From: Annulohypoxylon bovei var. microspora
Taxonomy: Eukaryota > Ascomycota > Sordariomycetes > Xylariales > Hypoxylaceae
Assembly (NCBI GenBank): GCA_022836615.1
Contig: MU405312.1
Coordinates: forward strand, 62,001 to 126,000
DNA length: 64,000 nucleotides
Direction of reading: 5' to 3'
Shown in pieces: positions 1-10,975 of this stretch. How positions within the stretch are numbered: position 1 is the stretch's first letter; each line of letters opens with the position of its first letter. A model generated the notes under the pieces. That model made no database searches, was not told the DNA's origin, and was given only the letters and a program-made list of their open reading frames with translations. The position numbers and the translations under genes are program-made.

Positions 1-1088
1 CTTAATTTCCTGGGCCGTCTTTAAGGAACTATCTGGTTCCCCTCGGTCGCGTAGTAGGGACTGGACGAAATAGGTGATATCTCGACCGGCGATAGGAATG
101 GATTTGATCGAAGAACCAATTACGTATCCCTCAGCAACAGGAATGACGTGGGTAACACCGTCACCTGAATCGATGACGGTACCGGTAAGGGATCGGTCCG
201 ACACTTTCGCTGATGTCCAGGACGCTGCCAAGGCGAGGACGGCTTGGACGGCAATGTAGAGACCGGCGCAGTTAAAAGATTCGAAGAAGATCTCGGCGGT
301 GTTTTCTCGATTTTCGGGGGGGTTTAAAGGCTACAAAATGTTAGCGTCGTCTTATGAGTCTGGTCCGGAGATAGCTGCGTACGGGCTCGGTCAGGAGGAA
401 GTAATGATCTTCGGGTTCGACACGTAGGTACTTGAAGATAGAGTTGGACCAGAATCTTTCCATGTGGTCCTAATATAACATGTTAATGCCGAACTAAAGA
501 ACTGTGATCCGGGGCTTGTACCCAGTTGTCTATTTGACCGTGTCGAATAGGGTAGTGTAGTCCGTAACCTATACCAAGATCAACATTCCAGCCATATTCA
601 GCATACGACCGACGATTGATAACCGACCTGGTCCGTTCGCGGCGGCTATAGCTTCGTCGCCGATGAAGAAATCTAAGTCCTCGGTGCCTCGTTTCGTCGA
701 CAGGTGGCCTGTGGGACCAGCACCTCCCGTGAGGAAAGATGGCTTGTTGGCCACAGAAGGCCGACCTGACCCGGTTCCCCCGCCACCTCCGGCCTGGCCT
801 TTCGTCGCTATCGCAGTTGGGAAAACGAAGGAGGGAGAGTCGTTACCAGCGAAACCTATCGTCGAAAAAGGGGCGGTGGGTTAGTGGGATTGTGACTGGC
901 GGTATACTGAGTTTATCGGAGAGCTCGCTCACCAAGCTTTGAAAATCCCGTGCCGCTATTTTCGTACACCAAGTTAGCATTGCATTCCCCCTTATCCTCG
1001 AGTTTACGCAGCTCGTGGAAATAGCTGTCGATTGCGGGGTCAGGAAGACATACTTGTCCATGACAACAGCAGGGGTTTGGTTAGCCAT
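1..1088 (-). CDS. arp3: Actin-related protein 3, Arp2/3 complex subunit (5' part, runs off the window)
   Basis: Arp3 is one of the two actin-like subunits of the Arp2/3 complex, which nucleates branched actin at endocytic patches and hyphal tips. Six exons read on the minus strand: 1054-1088, 933-955, 628-855, 522-568, 383-469 and 330 to beyond position 1. They join in frame to 250 residues, the N-terminal half of a protein of about 440. Visible family sequence includes the start MANQTPAVVMDNGTG (actin phosphate-1 loop), GTEDLDFFIGDEA, YPIRHGQIDNW and DSGDGVTHVIPV (phosphate-2 loop). A Gly-rich insert, GQAGGGGGTGSG, lies between the first actin strands and the FIGDEA motif. The start is the ATG at 1088, since the exon 1 peptide matches fungal Arp3 N termini. 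Exon 2 is only 23 nt. The identification is firm; the 3' half is not in this window. Confidence 0.93.
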
Positions 1089-2773
1089 TATGAATAGGTA
1101 GGAGCTTCACAGGCTTCCTAGAGTCTCAGTTTATAGCCAGCACGATACGAGATTGAGGTTGAAAGTAGTAGTTGCGGTGTTGAGAGGAACTCGTGGGGTA
1201 GCTATTAGAATTAGTTGATAATGATGCGGCCTAGGAGTTGATTTAATTACGTGCCTATCGTGAGTTTGGGTGCCCGGCAGAGTGTGGCTGTGCATGTTCG
1301 GCGGGGCATGTGGGTCTACCTAGTAGGTACTTAGCAGCTTAGTCGTAAATGCGGTTGTCGTGGCTGACCCGTGAAATGAACGGGTCCCTGAAAGAACGGA
1401 GGGCTGCAGCTGTCGGCCCTGTCGGCCACCTGCATGTATTGTATTGTCTCTAAGTTTAACTTCACTTAATAACTCATACCGTACCTAGGTACCTAATAGT
1501 CACCATACCTTCCGCCTCATATCATCCACTTACACAAACTTACACATATCACTATGCCTACCCACCTAGGTAGGTGTTGATATATCATTGTATTCATATT
1601 CATTCCTTCTATCTGTATTAAAAAATAAACAATATCGTAAAACGTTGCGATGCGTAGTAGATCACGGCCAATTGGTCAATTGAATAGGTAGATGAGAGCC
1701 TTCCGAAGTAAAAGACTCAAGGCTGGGAGAGACCGCATAAGAAAAACTATAGGGAATTAGGGAAGGTGCTTCCATTCATTGAACTAAGAAGTTACGACAA
1801 CTACCTACGTACATGTCATCGTCATATTCTTCTTATTAGGCCAAGGGCAAGAGCAGTCCTGCCCCTTTCTATCAAAGCCTTAACTCTCTCTTACTATTAC
1901 GGCCGCTCCAACGTTCTCAGCCAACTTCAACTTCATCAAGGCTTCGACTTCCAATTTACCAACCAATGCCTCGGTATTATCAAACATCATATTGATTCGT
2001 ACATTCTTCTAGAGGTCGAAATCTTTCCAATCTTCTGTCCACCCCTCGAACCATTACCTTAAAATCTCCCTACATATACTTCGACTCACTCTGCCGACGT
2101 TTAGTAGGGATACTATAAGGTATCCCTCTAATAAATACTGTCTATCTTCTATCTTCCTCCCTTCGATGTTCTTTTTTTAAACACTGCTTACTCGGTATTG
2201 ATTCCTCTATATTTGCCCACGTTCAATCTTACCTCTCAGGACGGTACCTTGGCACCCTTAGGTTTATCAATCTATCGTGAAGCTTAGCTTCTACGAATTT
2301 TTGACTCTGTTTATCATTCTCGTCACTAGGTCCTCGTCCACACCGCCATATGAACTGTCCTCTTCAGTTAGCATCCAGCTTTCTCTATTGCCTAGGTGCT
2401 CGGAGTGTCTAATTCCCCGTTCTAGGACCATGAACCGAGACACATCGACGACTTCCCATCAGAACCCCACGAAGCTCCCGAGTCCACTCCAGCTCTGGAG
2501 TAGCCCTAGCTGTTAGATTGGTTAGACAAACGCTAGAAATTTTCTTCATTTTCCACAATCGGCAGTCAAAACACCAGGCAAACAGCCTCTGCCTGCACAA
2601 ACAGGAACCTGTGCACAATTTAGGGCATCAGCAAATCCATTCGACTCGCGAGGAGACACGCGGTGACCAATTCCGTTTAATTTTGGGTAAGACAAGACAA
2701 GACACGACTAGACGTCTGTGATCGGTTCCTCTAACAGAATCGTCGTCTGCTATATTTGTGCTCTCGTCGCAGC
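1089..2773. promoter_or_regulatory. Divergent intergenic region between arp3 and the taspase gene
   Basis: About 1.7 kb separates the two divergent start codons. It is AT-rich, with pyrimidine-rich tracts near 1860-2260 that look like fungal promoter or 5'UTR sequence upstream of the plus-strand gene. It also contains copies of the CTAGGTAC-type motif (around 1485-1575). Small open frames here show no protein-like composition, and I see no convincing gene. Confidence 0.5.
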
Positions 2774-4736
2774 ATGGACTCTGGCAACTCCCAGAAACCC
2801 GATGGCCTGAATCGATATGAGACGACCGATGGAAGCGATGACATTATCGACGGCTCGCCCTGCGTTCACAAGCGTCGAAGATCTCCCCCGCCGTCGGAAA
2901 GCGGAAACATCCCTTCCGTCGATGGGGCGGCAGATCGCTGGGGGAAGCGTAGGAAATTGCCGGTGTCAGCCATCTTCATTCATGCCGGAGCTGGCTACCA
3001 TAGCACCGTCAATGAGAGGATCCATCTAGAGGCCTGTAGCGAGTAAGCATACTAATTGCCTATATAACCCCAAGCCCTCGCAACCCTAAACCCTCACAGC
3101 CCTACCTAAGTCCCCTTGATGAACCATCCTAACTTTCGGGAGGGCTGCTCGTATGAGCATAAAACTCCTGCGCTCGGGACATTCGGCTATTGACGCCGTC
3201 GAGGCTGCTATCAAAGTCCTCGAGGACAAAGAGATCACTAACGCCGGCTACGGGAGCAATCTTGCGATCGACGGAACGGTAGAATGCGACGCTACACTCG
3301 TCGACCATCTTGGCCGAAGCGGAGCTTGCGGTGCGGTTTCAAGTAAGTCGACGAGGGAGTCCCTGGGTAACTTTCGAAGTCGCTCACAAGCATTCTTTGT
3401 AGATATAAAGAATCCTATCACTTTGGCCAAGGTCATCCTCGAGGCTACTAACAAACCTCTCTCCTTACGCCGCGTCCCCCCGAACCTGCTTATCGGAGAG
3501 GGCGCCAAAGAGTTCGCTCAGGAGTCTGATATGGCAATAGTTCCCAACGAACATCTTGTGTCGAGAAATGCCAGAGACCGTTATGTCAGATGGCAGGAAG
3601 ATCTGAGACGGGCCGAAGGCAAAGAATCTCCGACTCCGGAATCCGGCGGCTACGACCGCATCACTACCGCCGACTATGATAACGAACCTCGCCACCGGGA
3701 CCATACGAACGCCATCCTGACAGGAACTTGGAATGAAGGCCAACCGGACTCGCCAGCACCACCTTCGCCGTGGGAGAGTGGAACGCCTACGCATGCCCAT
3801 TCACCCGTGTTGATAAGGGTTGGTGTCACGCCACAAGTCTCACCTGGCGGCTTGGTCGATCGTAACCCGCTCAATCTCCTCGGCTCGGCTCTCTCCAGTT
3901 CAAAGAATGTAGCCGGAAAGTTATCATCGCCAACCCCGAAGCGCCCGCGATTCATTTCCGGGCCGAGCAGCGAATCCGTAAAGTCAAACTCTAGCACGTC
4001 AGCGCCTACTAGTGTATCTGGGTCAACACTTCATGACGGCGCTGATTTGAGTGCGTTCGCGGGGCCTTTCGTATCCCCAATTAGACAGGCATCCACTACC
4101 GCAGTACCGAAGGCAAATAGGCTATCGCCAAGCTGGCCTACTAACGGCCGCGAGAACAAGGACGACGGCGCCGATAAGATCACTGACACGGTGGGTGCGA
4201 TCGCAATCGACCAGTCTGGAAAGATTGCGGCTGGGTCATCGTCAGGTGGCATTGGTATGAAGCACCGAGGACGAATTGGTCCTGCAGCTTTAGTAGGAAT
4301 CGGAACAGCCGTCATCCCGGCCGACCGGCAGGATCACGACGGCATGGCGGTCGCCGCTGTGACGAGCGGCACGGGAGAACATATGGCTACTACCATGGCG
4401 TCCCAGAAATGCGCAGAGCGCATATTCCAAGGTACGCGCCGCGGACCAGGCGGAAAAGACGTGGCCGAGGATGACGAGAGCGCGATCCTCCAAGGCTTTA
4501 TCGCCAACGACTTCCAGGACCACCCAGGCGTCAAATGTTCCTCCTCGGCCGGAGCCATCGGCGTCATGGCCGTAAAGAAGAGTACCCTTGGGTACTATTT
4601 ATATTTCGCACACAACACCGACTCGTTTGCCCTGGCATCGATGGGGTCCAACGACCGCGAACCCTCTTGCGTCATGTCACGCCTCAGCGAAGGGGGTTCT
4701 AGCATTGCTCAAGGAGCTAGGAAAATTCGCTTATGA
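2774..4736 (+). CDS. Threonine aspartase (taspase 1-like), N-terminal nucleophile hydrolase
   Basis: This belongs to the asparaginase-2/taspase family, whose proenzyme cleaves itself to expose a threonine nucleophile. Three exons (2774-3042, 3143-3342, 3403-4736) give 600 residues. The ATG at 2774 is the first in frame. Family sequence begins at about residue 65: IFIHAGAGYHS, then ITNAGYGSNL, VECDATLVDH and LSLRRVPPN. The beta subunit starts at DTVGAIAID, with the predicted nucleophile Thr near residue 419, followed by SSSGGIGMKHRGRIGPAA and TSGTGEHMATTMASQ. Animal taspase is about 420 residues. The extra length here is a Ser/Pro-rich linker of roughly 200 residues just before the cleavage site, plus a basic, probably disordered N terminus. 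The 60-nt second intron is a multiple of three, so retaining it would keep the frame open. The substrate in fungi cannot be inferred. Confidence 0.88.
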
Positions 4737-5365
4737 GTTGGTCACATTGATGCCGACACCCGAAGATTAATACACGTGGAACCAACCAGATCGAATCAGA
4801 TCCGTCCCGTTTCACAATGTTGTCAGATCACTTCCTACTACAAATCCATTGTCAACCTGGTCTACCTTCCAACCCGATTCGCCCTCATACCTCACCTCGT
4901 CCCCATTATCTGTATACCTAGATTGAGATGGATTACATTGCATTGGGACCGATGTTCTTGAGATACCCCTGCGCGACCGTCTTTCACCATCGACTGAGGC
5001 TATCTTTGTCTTCGACCCGGAGAGATTGTCTTCCTCGGGATACGATAAGAGTCTCAAGAATCAACAGAGTAGCAGTTCACGAGTAGCTACCTGGTCGAAA
5101 CAATTACTTGACCGACGGTAGCTTTCAAATTGCCCAGACAGCTTAGATAGAATGAAGATAATTCGATGATTTAAATCACTCGTGCAGTAAACACTTTAAG
5201 ACCTTTGTTAACCGTGATGTTTTTACTCCGTGAAAGATGCCGTCCTATCTACGCAAACACCATGCCTAAGTCAGTATGATACAAGCCCCCTTCGCTCTCG
5301 AAGCATGAGCATTCTCGTACTGGTACAACAGATGTGAGAAATACAAATGGACCAGCCTACATTCT
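4737..5365. other. Convergent intergenic region
   Basis: This region lies between the 3' ends of the taspase gene and tfb4. I see no gene or repeat in it, only AT-rich sequence expected to hold both polyadenylation regions. Confidence 0.5.
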
Positions 5366-6526
5366 TCAACCGGGCACAGGCGTCCCTGTAGCACTCCCCG
5401 TCTCCTCTCTCCCGCCGACGCCGTTGATACGGGTCTTCTTCTTCTTCTTCTTGCGCGGCACGACGGCTGGCTTAGCGCCATAGTTGCCGAGAGCTAGCTT
5501 GGTACCGCAGGTCAGACACTCGGCGCCCTCGGGCACCTCGCAGAAGATGCTCAGACAGATGCTGCAGACGAAGCCGGTGTCGATCACGCGCCGGTGGCAG
5601 AAACAGGCCGCGCGGAAGTCGACGGTGTCTTGGGTAGGAGTCACGAGAGACTTGCGGGCCTCGGCGTCGGCGAGGAAACCGCACATTAGGTAAGACAGCA
5701 GACCGCCGGGGTTGCTGGCGGCGGAGAGGAAGGTGCCGGAGGTTATGAAGGCGGCCTGCTGCAGGAAGGTAGGCGTGCCGTAGAGGGACAGCGTGTCGAC
5801 GGCGATGCGCGCGTGCGAGGCGGCGAACACGGCGTTCATGGTCGGGATGTACTGCGCGGGCTCCGAGTCCGAGACCGAGAGCACGAAGATGCGCGAGTGC
5901 AGCGTCGCGGAGGTGGAGGCGGTGCTGACGGCCGCCGCGGAGGACGGGTTCGCGGGGTCGGAGGAGCTCTTGGCGGGCTCGAAGGCCGCGGTCATCTTGT
6001 GGATGTAGGACAGCGCCATCGTCAGGGCCCCGGATATCAGCGTCGTGGGGTTGAGGTCCGCCGGCGTGGTGCTGTCGATGAGGGCGCGCAGCGAGGTCAG
6101 GATCGAGGTCTCGATCTGCGCGAATTGGGGGAATTTGTTGGCCGAGGTGGTTAGCTCGGCTGGTGCTGATGCTGATGCTGCTGCTCTGTCCGGGTGCCCG
6201 TCGGCGTCGGTCATCTCGACGTCGCTGCCGCCGGAGTTGCTGCTGCTGGCTTTCCGGCGGTGGTCGGGGTTGGGAGATTTAGGGTACAGCCATACGGCAC
6301 GGTTGGGGTGGGCGGCGAGGATGGCGACATGGTTGTCGTTGCCGTAGGCGAGGTGGGCGTTGACGAGGACGAGGAGGTTGGCGACTGCGTTGGCGATGGT
6401 GAGACGGTTCGATAGCGCGGCCCAGGCGCGAGGGTTGGTGTCGATGATGATCGTGAGGAGGGAGGGGACCTGGTTGGTGGCGGAGGGGGTCTCGTTGTAA
6501 TGGTCCGAGGCGTCGATGCGATTCAT
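5366..6526 (-). CDS. tfb4: TFIIH core subunit Tfb4 (p34 homologue)
   Basis: Tfb4 is a structural subunit of the TFIIH core, which acts in transcription initiation and nucleotide excision repair; in that complex it pairs with p44/Ssl1. This is one uninterrupted frame of 386 residues from the ATG at 6526. The N-terminal half is a von Willebrand A-like domain beginning PSLLTIIIDTNPRAWAAL, with the family string LVLVNAHLAYGNDNHVA. An Asp/Ser/Ala-rich insert follows near residues 90-125. The C-terminal zinc-binding region carries ordered cysteine pairs (CFCHRRVIDTGFVCSICL, then CLTCGTK). It ends in a run of about seven lysines and a short Gly-rich tail. The 3' part is strongly GC-rich, so long open frames on the opposite strand are shadows. 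It is transcribed divergently from the UNC-45-like gene. A second repair gene, rad14, lies elsewhere in the window. Confidence 0.93.
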   Translation of the reverse strand: MNRIDASDHYNETPSATNQVPSLLTIIIDTNPRAWAALSNRLTIANAVANLLVLVNAHLAYGNDNHVAILAAHPNRAVWLYPKSPNPDHRRKASSSNSGGSDVEMTDADGHPDRAAASASAPAELTTSANKFPQFAQIETSILTSLRALIDSTTPADLNPTTLISGALTMALSYIHKMTAAFEPAKSSSDPANPSSAAAVSTASTSATLHSRIFVLSVSDSEPAQYIPTMNAVFAASHARIAVDTLSLYGTPTFLQQAAFITSGTFLSAASNPGGLLSYLMCGFLADAEARKSLVTPTQDTVDFRAACFCHRRVIDTGFVCSICLSIFCEVPEGAECLTCGTKLALGNYGAKPAVVPRKKKKKKTRINGVGGREETGSATGTPVPG

Positions 6527-8341
6527 CGTGCCGGTTTCGGGGTTGTGTTGGCGCCTTTTAAGTCATGGGATTGGTGATTGGTGGTAGGTGATATAAGTTT
6601 TGTGGCGGCTACCTCTAGGAGTTTGGCGATTCTTTCTTATTGTGGAAGATAGATGATGGAAGTTGAAAGGCTATTTTGCTACTCTATTTGTGGTGATAAG
6701 GTAGTAGAGTAAAACGCAATACATCCTTCTGCTATCTTCTGCTATTGAGTATATGGAGTGATGGGATTGAATTTGTGAAGCTGGTACAAAGACGGTAATG
6801 ACTGATAACGATAAAGATTTAATTTAATTAGCTACCCTCACCACGGTGAAGACTGAACAGGGTGAGGTGAGGTGAGCTGGGTGAGTTAACAAAGACCTTG
6901 CTCTATTAGAATTTAGCGCGCCTTCTTTTTTGAATGCCGCGACGAACCGGGGTCGATCATCCACTAATAAAGACGCCAGCTCACATGACTAATAAAAGCT
7001 AAACGTCATCTTTTAGCAGATCTTACAGAATCAACCCCTGCCCAGGTTACCCCCCTGCAAAACCACTATCGGGCGCGTGCCCCAAGGTTCTGGGGCTTGA
7101 TAACTTTATTGGCGTCGATAGTTTTTAGCGGGGTAATTTTACACCTGAAGACTTTCTTGAGCGAATGAAGCTTTGAATTTCCATCTTCTATTCCCGTTCA
7201 TACTTTGCCAATGTCACCACTAACACACATTATTCAACTTAGCCTCTTGGGGCCAAGCCATGCTTCGAAAACATCCCATCCCATCCTATCCGACTGTCTA
7301 ACTGAGACACATGTGACAGACCCTAGGTAACTGTCTGCAGTCTGTCTGATACATACCAAGAAATAGTTGTAAGTGGTTCCAATTCCAGGCCTTGCAAACT
7401 ATTCCCCACCTTCTTTTCTATCTTTCTACTTTCCACTTTCTATAACTATGACATCTTGAGTTGAGTTGAGTTGAGTTCTATTCCCTTAAGGCTTAAGGCA
7501 TGTTACATTCATTCTGCATGTCTTCAACGGTTCTCATCCTTCTGCATTTTCATCCGTAAGATGTGTCTCACATGCTATATAAAGTTGGGTTAAGTTGCAG
7601 TGGCTGACATCCAGTCGATTTAGTTCGATTAGTTCATGTGAGTAAATTTGCTAGCGATCCGCCAAGATCTTTTTCTTCCTTTTACCTTCATTGAAACAAG
7701 CCTCGGGTGGTTTCCTGGTTTCTGGTTTGTGGATTGTTCTAAAACACCTGGGAGCTTGGTGCCTATTAAGATAGGTAAAATCCTTCGTGATTGTCCTTGC
7801 GGCTAACAAGGATTACCATTTCTACCAGTCGGATCACAGACCTCCAAGGTGAGAAATGGTATGTGTGCGTATTCTTTGTATCCAAGCCTCTTTCATGCTC
7901 TGTCACGCGTCCAGCACCCTCTCATTACTCGTACCGTACCGTACCATACCTAAGGTTCCCATGATACAAATGCAAACGCCTTTAAAGCCACAAATTTACT
8001 TCCTTCATTTGAAGTTTCCATCTCCGAAGCTATTCACTTCGACATACCTACATAGTATATATAGATCTTCTATACTCCCCACTCTCCTCCTCCCCTAGCT
8101 ACTCTCGACCACCAACTTACCAACTTACCACCTACTACTCGGGAATACTACTCTAATAGCGAGATCTTGTGTAGCTGACGAGGCGTTAGACTACTCATAC
8201 GCCACTACGCCACTGCGCTTCACTTCAAACCATATTTCATCATCCATCAAAGCTACATATAACTATTTAATCTTTTGTTCATTCTTCCTTTAAACACTTT
8301 CACACCCTCATCAACCAAAGCTCGGAGATTACTTCTCATCT
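6527..8341. promoter_or_regulatory. Divergent intergenic region between tfb4 and the UNC-45-like gene
   Basis: About 1.8 kb of AT-rich non-coding sequence. Pyrimidine-rich stretches at 8090-8330 just upstream of the plus-strand start look like a fungal core promoter and 5'UTR. A short GGTGAG-type direct repeat lies at 6860-6890. Small open frames around 7856-8098 have no recognisable features. Confidence 0.45.
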
Positions 8342-10576
8342 ATGAAACAGGAAAACAACATGGAGGAAACACCTAATGACCTGACCTCCAATCGCGAGGA
8401 GATGGCCAAGTTGAACAGCGTAGAACAAACGCAGCTCATCCTTGCGCGATTAATGGAAGGGGGCCAAGAAGATGACGATACCTGCCGCGAACTGGATCGC
8501 CTCACCAAGCTCTTGAACGAAGATATCGAATCTAAGAATAAGGGGGATTCTATCTGTGATGTCATCGACGATGTATGTGTCGATACCATACTAGGCTATC
8601 TCGACATGCGACAGGCCGATCTGGTGAGAGCTCACGGAATTTTGACCACTTCGGCTTATCTCAAGGCGGCCGGAGATAAAGGAAGTGAGGCTCTACGAAC
8701 CTTCTTTTTCGATCGAGTCAAGAGAGGCACTTACGACGATTATATCGTTGCTTTCTGTGTCGCTGCCGCTATCTTCCCCATCGCCCCAGATGTTACGGCT
8801 GACATATTCCTCAGCGAAGGCTTCTTGCCAAGCCTGGATCCCTTGATGCGAAGGAAATGGAAGAGTAGAAAGGTCGAGACGGCATGCCTAGAAATGCTCA
8901 ACGCTGCCTCTATGAACTCGCAGTGCCGCGAGGCTATCCGAAAGTACTGCACCGACTGGCTAGAAGAGGTTGTTGACCAGGACCCGAGTCAGCTGGCCAA
9001 GGCCATCCACTCGGCGGATCCCGAGGTTCAGGTCACCGAAGGTTCGATAGCTATGAGGAGGCATTCCGAGGCGGTTCAGAACCTGGCCGCGGTTATCCTA
9101 GCAAAATTGAGGGTAGGCACCCTGAAGCTTTCTCTCGCAACAGCACCCTCATTCGAAAATCTTCAGTGGAGATGATCAGGCACGGTGAGGAATGGAGTTG
9201 GGCTGACCTGAGGGCTTCAGGCAGTGCCCTCGTCGGCGCAACAGACGACAGGGGAATCCGAAAGTAGAGTTCAGCAAGCGAATACCAGCATCGAGGATCT
9301 CTCTAAGATGTTTAGTTCGGTTATATTAAGAGATCCAGAGAGCGACAAACGGCTTTCGGTAGAAGGGTTGGCATATGCGACCATCCAACCTACGGTTAAA
9401 GAGGAGGTTGCGCGCAACAAGGAACTTGTGAAGACTCTCGTGAAAATCCTAGGTGACGCGCCTGCAAAATCGCCACTTACGTATGGGGCTTTAAGCGTCT
9501 TCATGAATCTTACCCGCTACCAACCAACGCAGTCCGAGGAAGAGAAGAAAATGTCACAGCTCAAGGCGTACGCTAACGCCTCCGGAAAGCTGGGACCGAC
9601 GAACCCTCTGAACGATAGCGATCACGTTTCGGAGCGATGCAAACGTGTTTTTGAAGCTGGCATAGTGCCAATTTTGGTAACTCACAGTCGTCACGGTTCT
9701 GTCGCGTCGCTAAATCTAATCGTATCTATCATCTCCGCGCTGTCGGTCACAGCTAGCTTACGAGGTCAGCTTGCTCAGCAGGGAGCAGTGAATCTTCTTA
9801 TTGCCGCCTGCACGGCTTTACCTGATTCCGAATCACAGGCGAAACGCACTTCCGCCCAGGCACTTGCTCGTATTTTGATTAGCACAGATCCGGCTCTTGT
9901 TTTCGGCGGGACACGCGCTCGTCCGCAGAACACGGCTATTCGGCCACTTATCTACATACTCTCCCCTGATCCTGCAGCCGAAACCCGAGATCTCTTGCCG
10001 ACGTTTGAGGCGTTGATGGCGCTCACCAATCTCGCTTCGACGGATGACGATACGCGAGCAACGATTATCCGTACTGCGTGGACGGAGATTGAGGAGCAGT
10101 TGCTATCCTCTAACCACCTAGTCTCTAAGGCTGCTGTTGAATTGGTATGCAATCTAGTGCAGTGTGTCGAGGGTGTTGCTCTATACGCGGCGGGTGACCA
10201 ACAAGCCGCAAACCGGTTGCACATCCTCCTTGCCTTGGCGGATGCCGAGGACGAAGGAACTAGAAGTGCCGCCGGCGGGGCGCTCGCGTCTCTAACATCA
10301 TTCGAAGCCGTCGTAACGGGCATCGTGAAGAGGAAACGTGGGGTTGAGGTAGTACTAGGTCTGTGCAGCGAGAAGCGCGAGGACCTACGTCATCGGGGCG
10401 TGTTTGTCGTCTACAATATGGTGGCGTGCGAGGGGGAAGCCGGAAAGATGGCGAGAAAGGAAATGCGTGATAAGAATGGGATCGAGGTACTAAAGGAATG
10501 CGTGAAGAGTAGCAGGAGTGCTGAGGTTGTGGAGGTCACGATTCAGTCTTTGAAGATTTTGCTCGAGCAAGATTAG
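8342..10576 (+). CDS. she4: UNC-45/Cro1/She4 family myosin chaperone
   Basis: UNC-45/Cro1/She4 proteins fold and stabilise myosin motors and are needed for actin-based polarity, endocytosis and hyphal growth. Two exons (8342-9112 and 9221-10576) flank a 108-nt intron with a CTGAC branch site and a CAG acceptor, giving 708 residues. The protein is all-helical and armadillo-like. The central-domain signature is clear at about residues 150-220 (FLSEGFLPSLDPLMRRKW, then CLEMLNAASMNSQCREAIR). The C-terminal half continues with repeat helices such as GALSVFMNLTRYQ and KAAVELVCNLVQCVEG, ending ILLEQD. No TPR domain is visible at the N terminus, matching the shorter fungal form rather than animal UNC-45. 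A second in-frame ATG seven codons in (8360) is an alternative start. It converges on trm2. Confidence 0.88.
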
Positions 10577-10975
10577 GATTTGTTAGATTGCTTGCTAGGA
10601 AAACGAGAGGATGTACCGGGGTTGGTAGTGTGCACTAAATGCCGATAATTGAAGGTTAGAGAGAACATTATGCTAGGTGTTAACCTTTTGCTGATGAGTT
10701 GAAGGTACAGCTTATTTGACATGATTTTCATATTCCAGTGATTATAGCAGAGTATCGTAAAATTGTTAAGGCTTTATTCCATTCCCATTCATGCATGCAT
10801 CATGTAAATGTGCCATCTGCCACCACCTAAAGCTATGTATATCCCTTGCGAGCCAAATTTCCTATAGTACATCCGTACATCATATCATGACCAGAGGAGC
10901 AAATACTCAGCTCAGCTCAGCCAGAGTAACCCCATATCCTCCCTTTCTTAGGCCTAGCACTAGATAGGTCGTAAC
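10577..10975. other. Convergent intergenic region
   Basis: Short AT-rich gap between two 3' ends. A minor CTCAG direct repeat lies at about 10908-10921. No gene is seen. Confidence 0.5.

Noticed and set aside
1766..2516. Two plus-strand open frames of about 80-100 residues upstream of the taspase gene
   Set aside because: Composition is like pyrimidine-rich 5' non-coding DNA. One begins at a non-ATG codon and no motif is seen.
3060..3110. Telomere-like CCCTAAACCCT sequence
   Set aside because: It lies inside the first intron of the taspase gene and is not repeated in tandem beyond one or two partial units.
5813..6347. Gly/Arg-rich plus-strand open frames of about 100 residues
   Set aside because: These are antisense shadows of the GC-rich tfb4 coding sequence.
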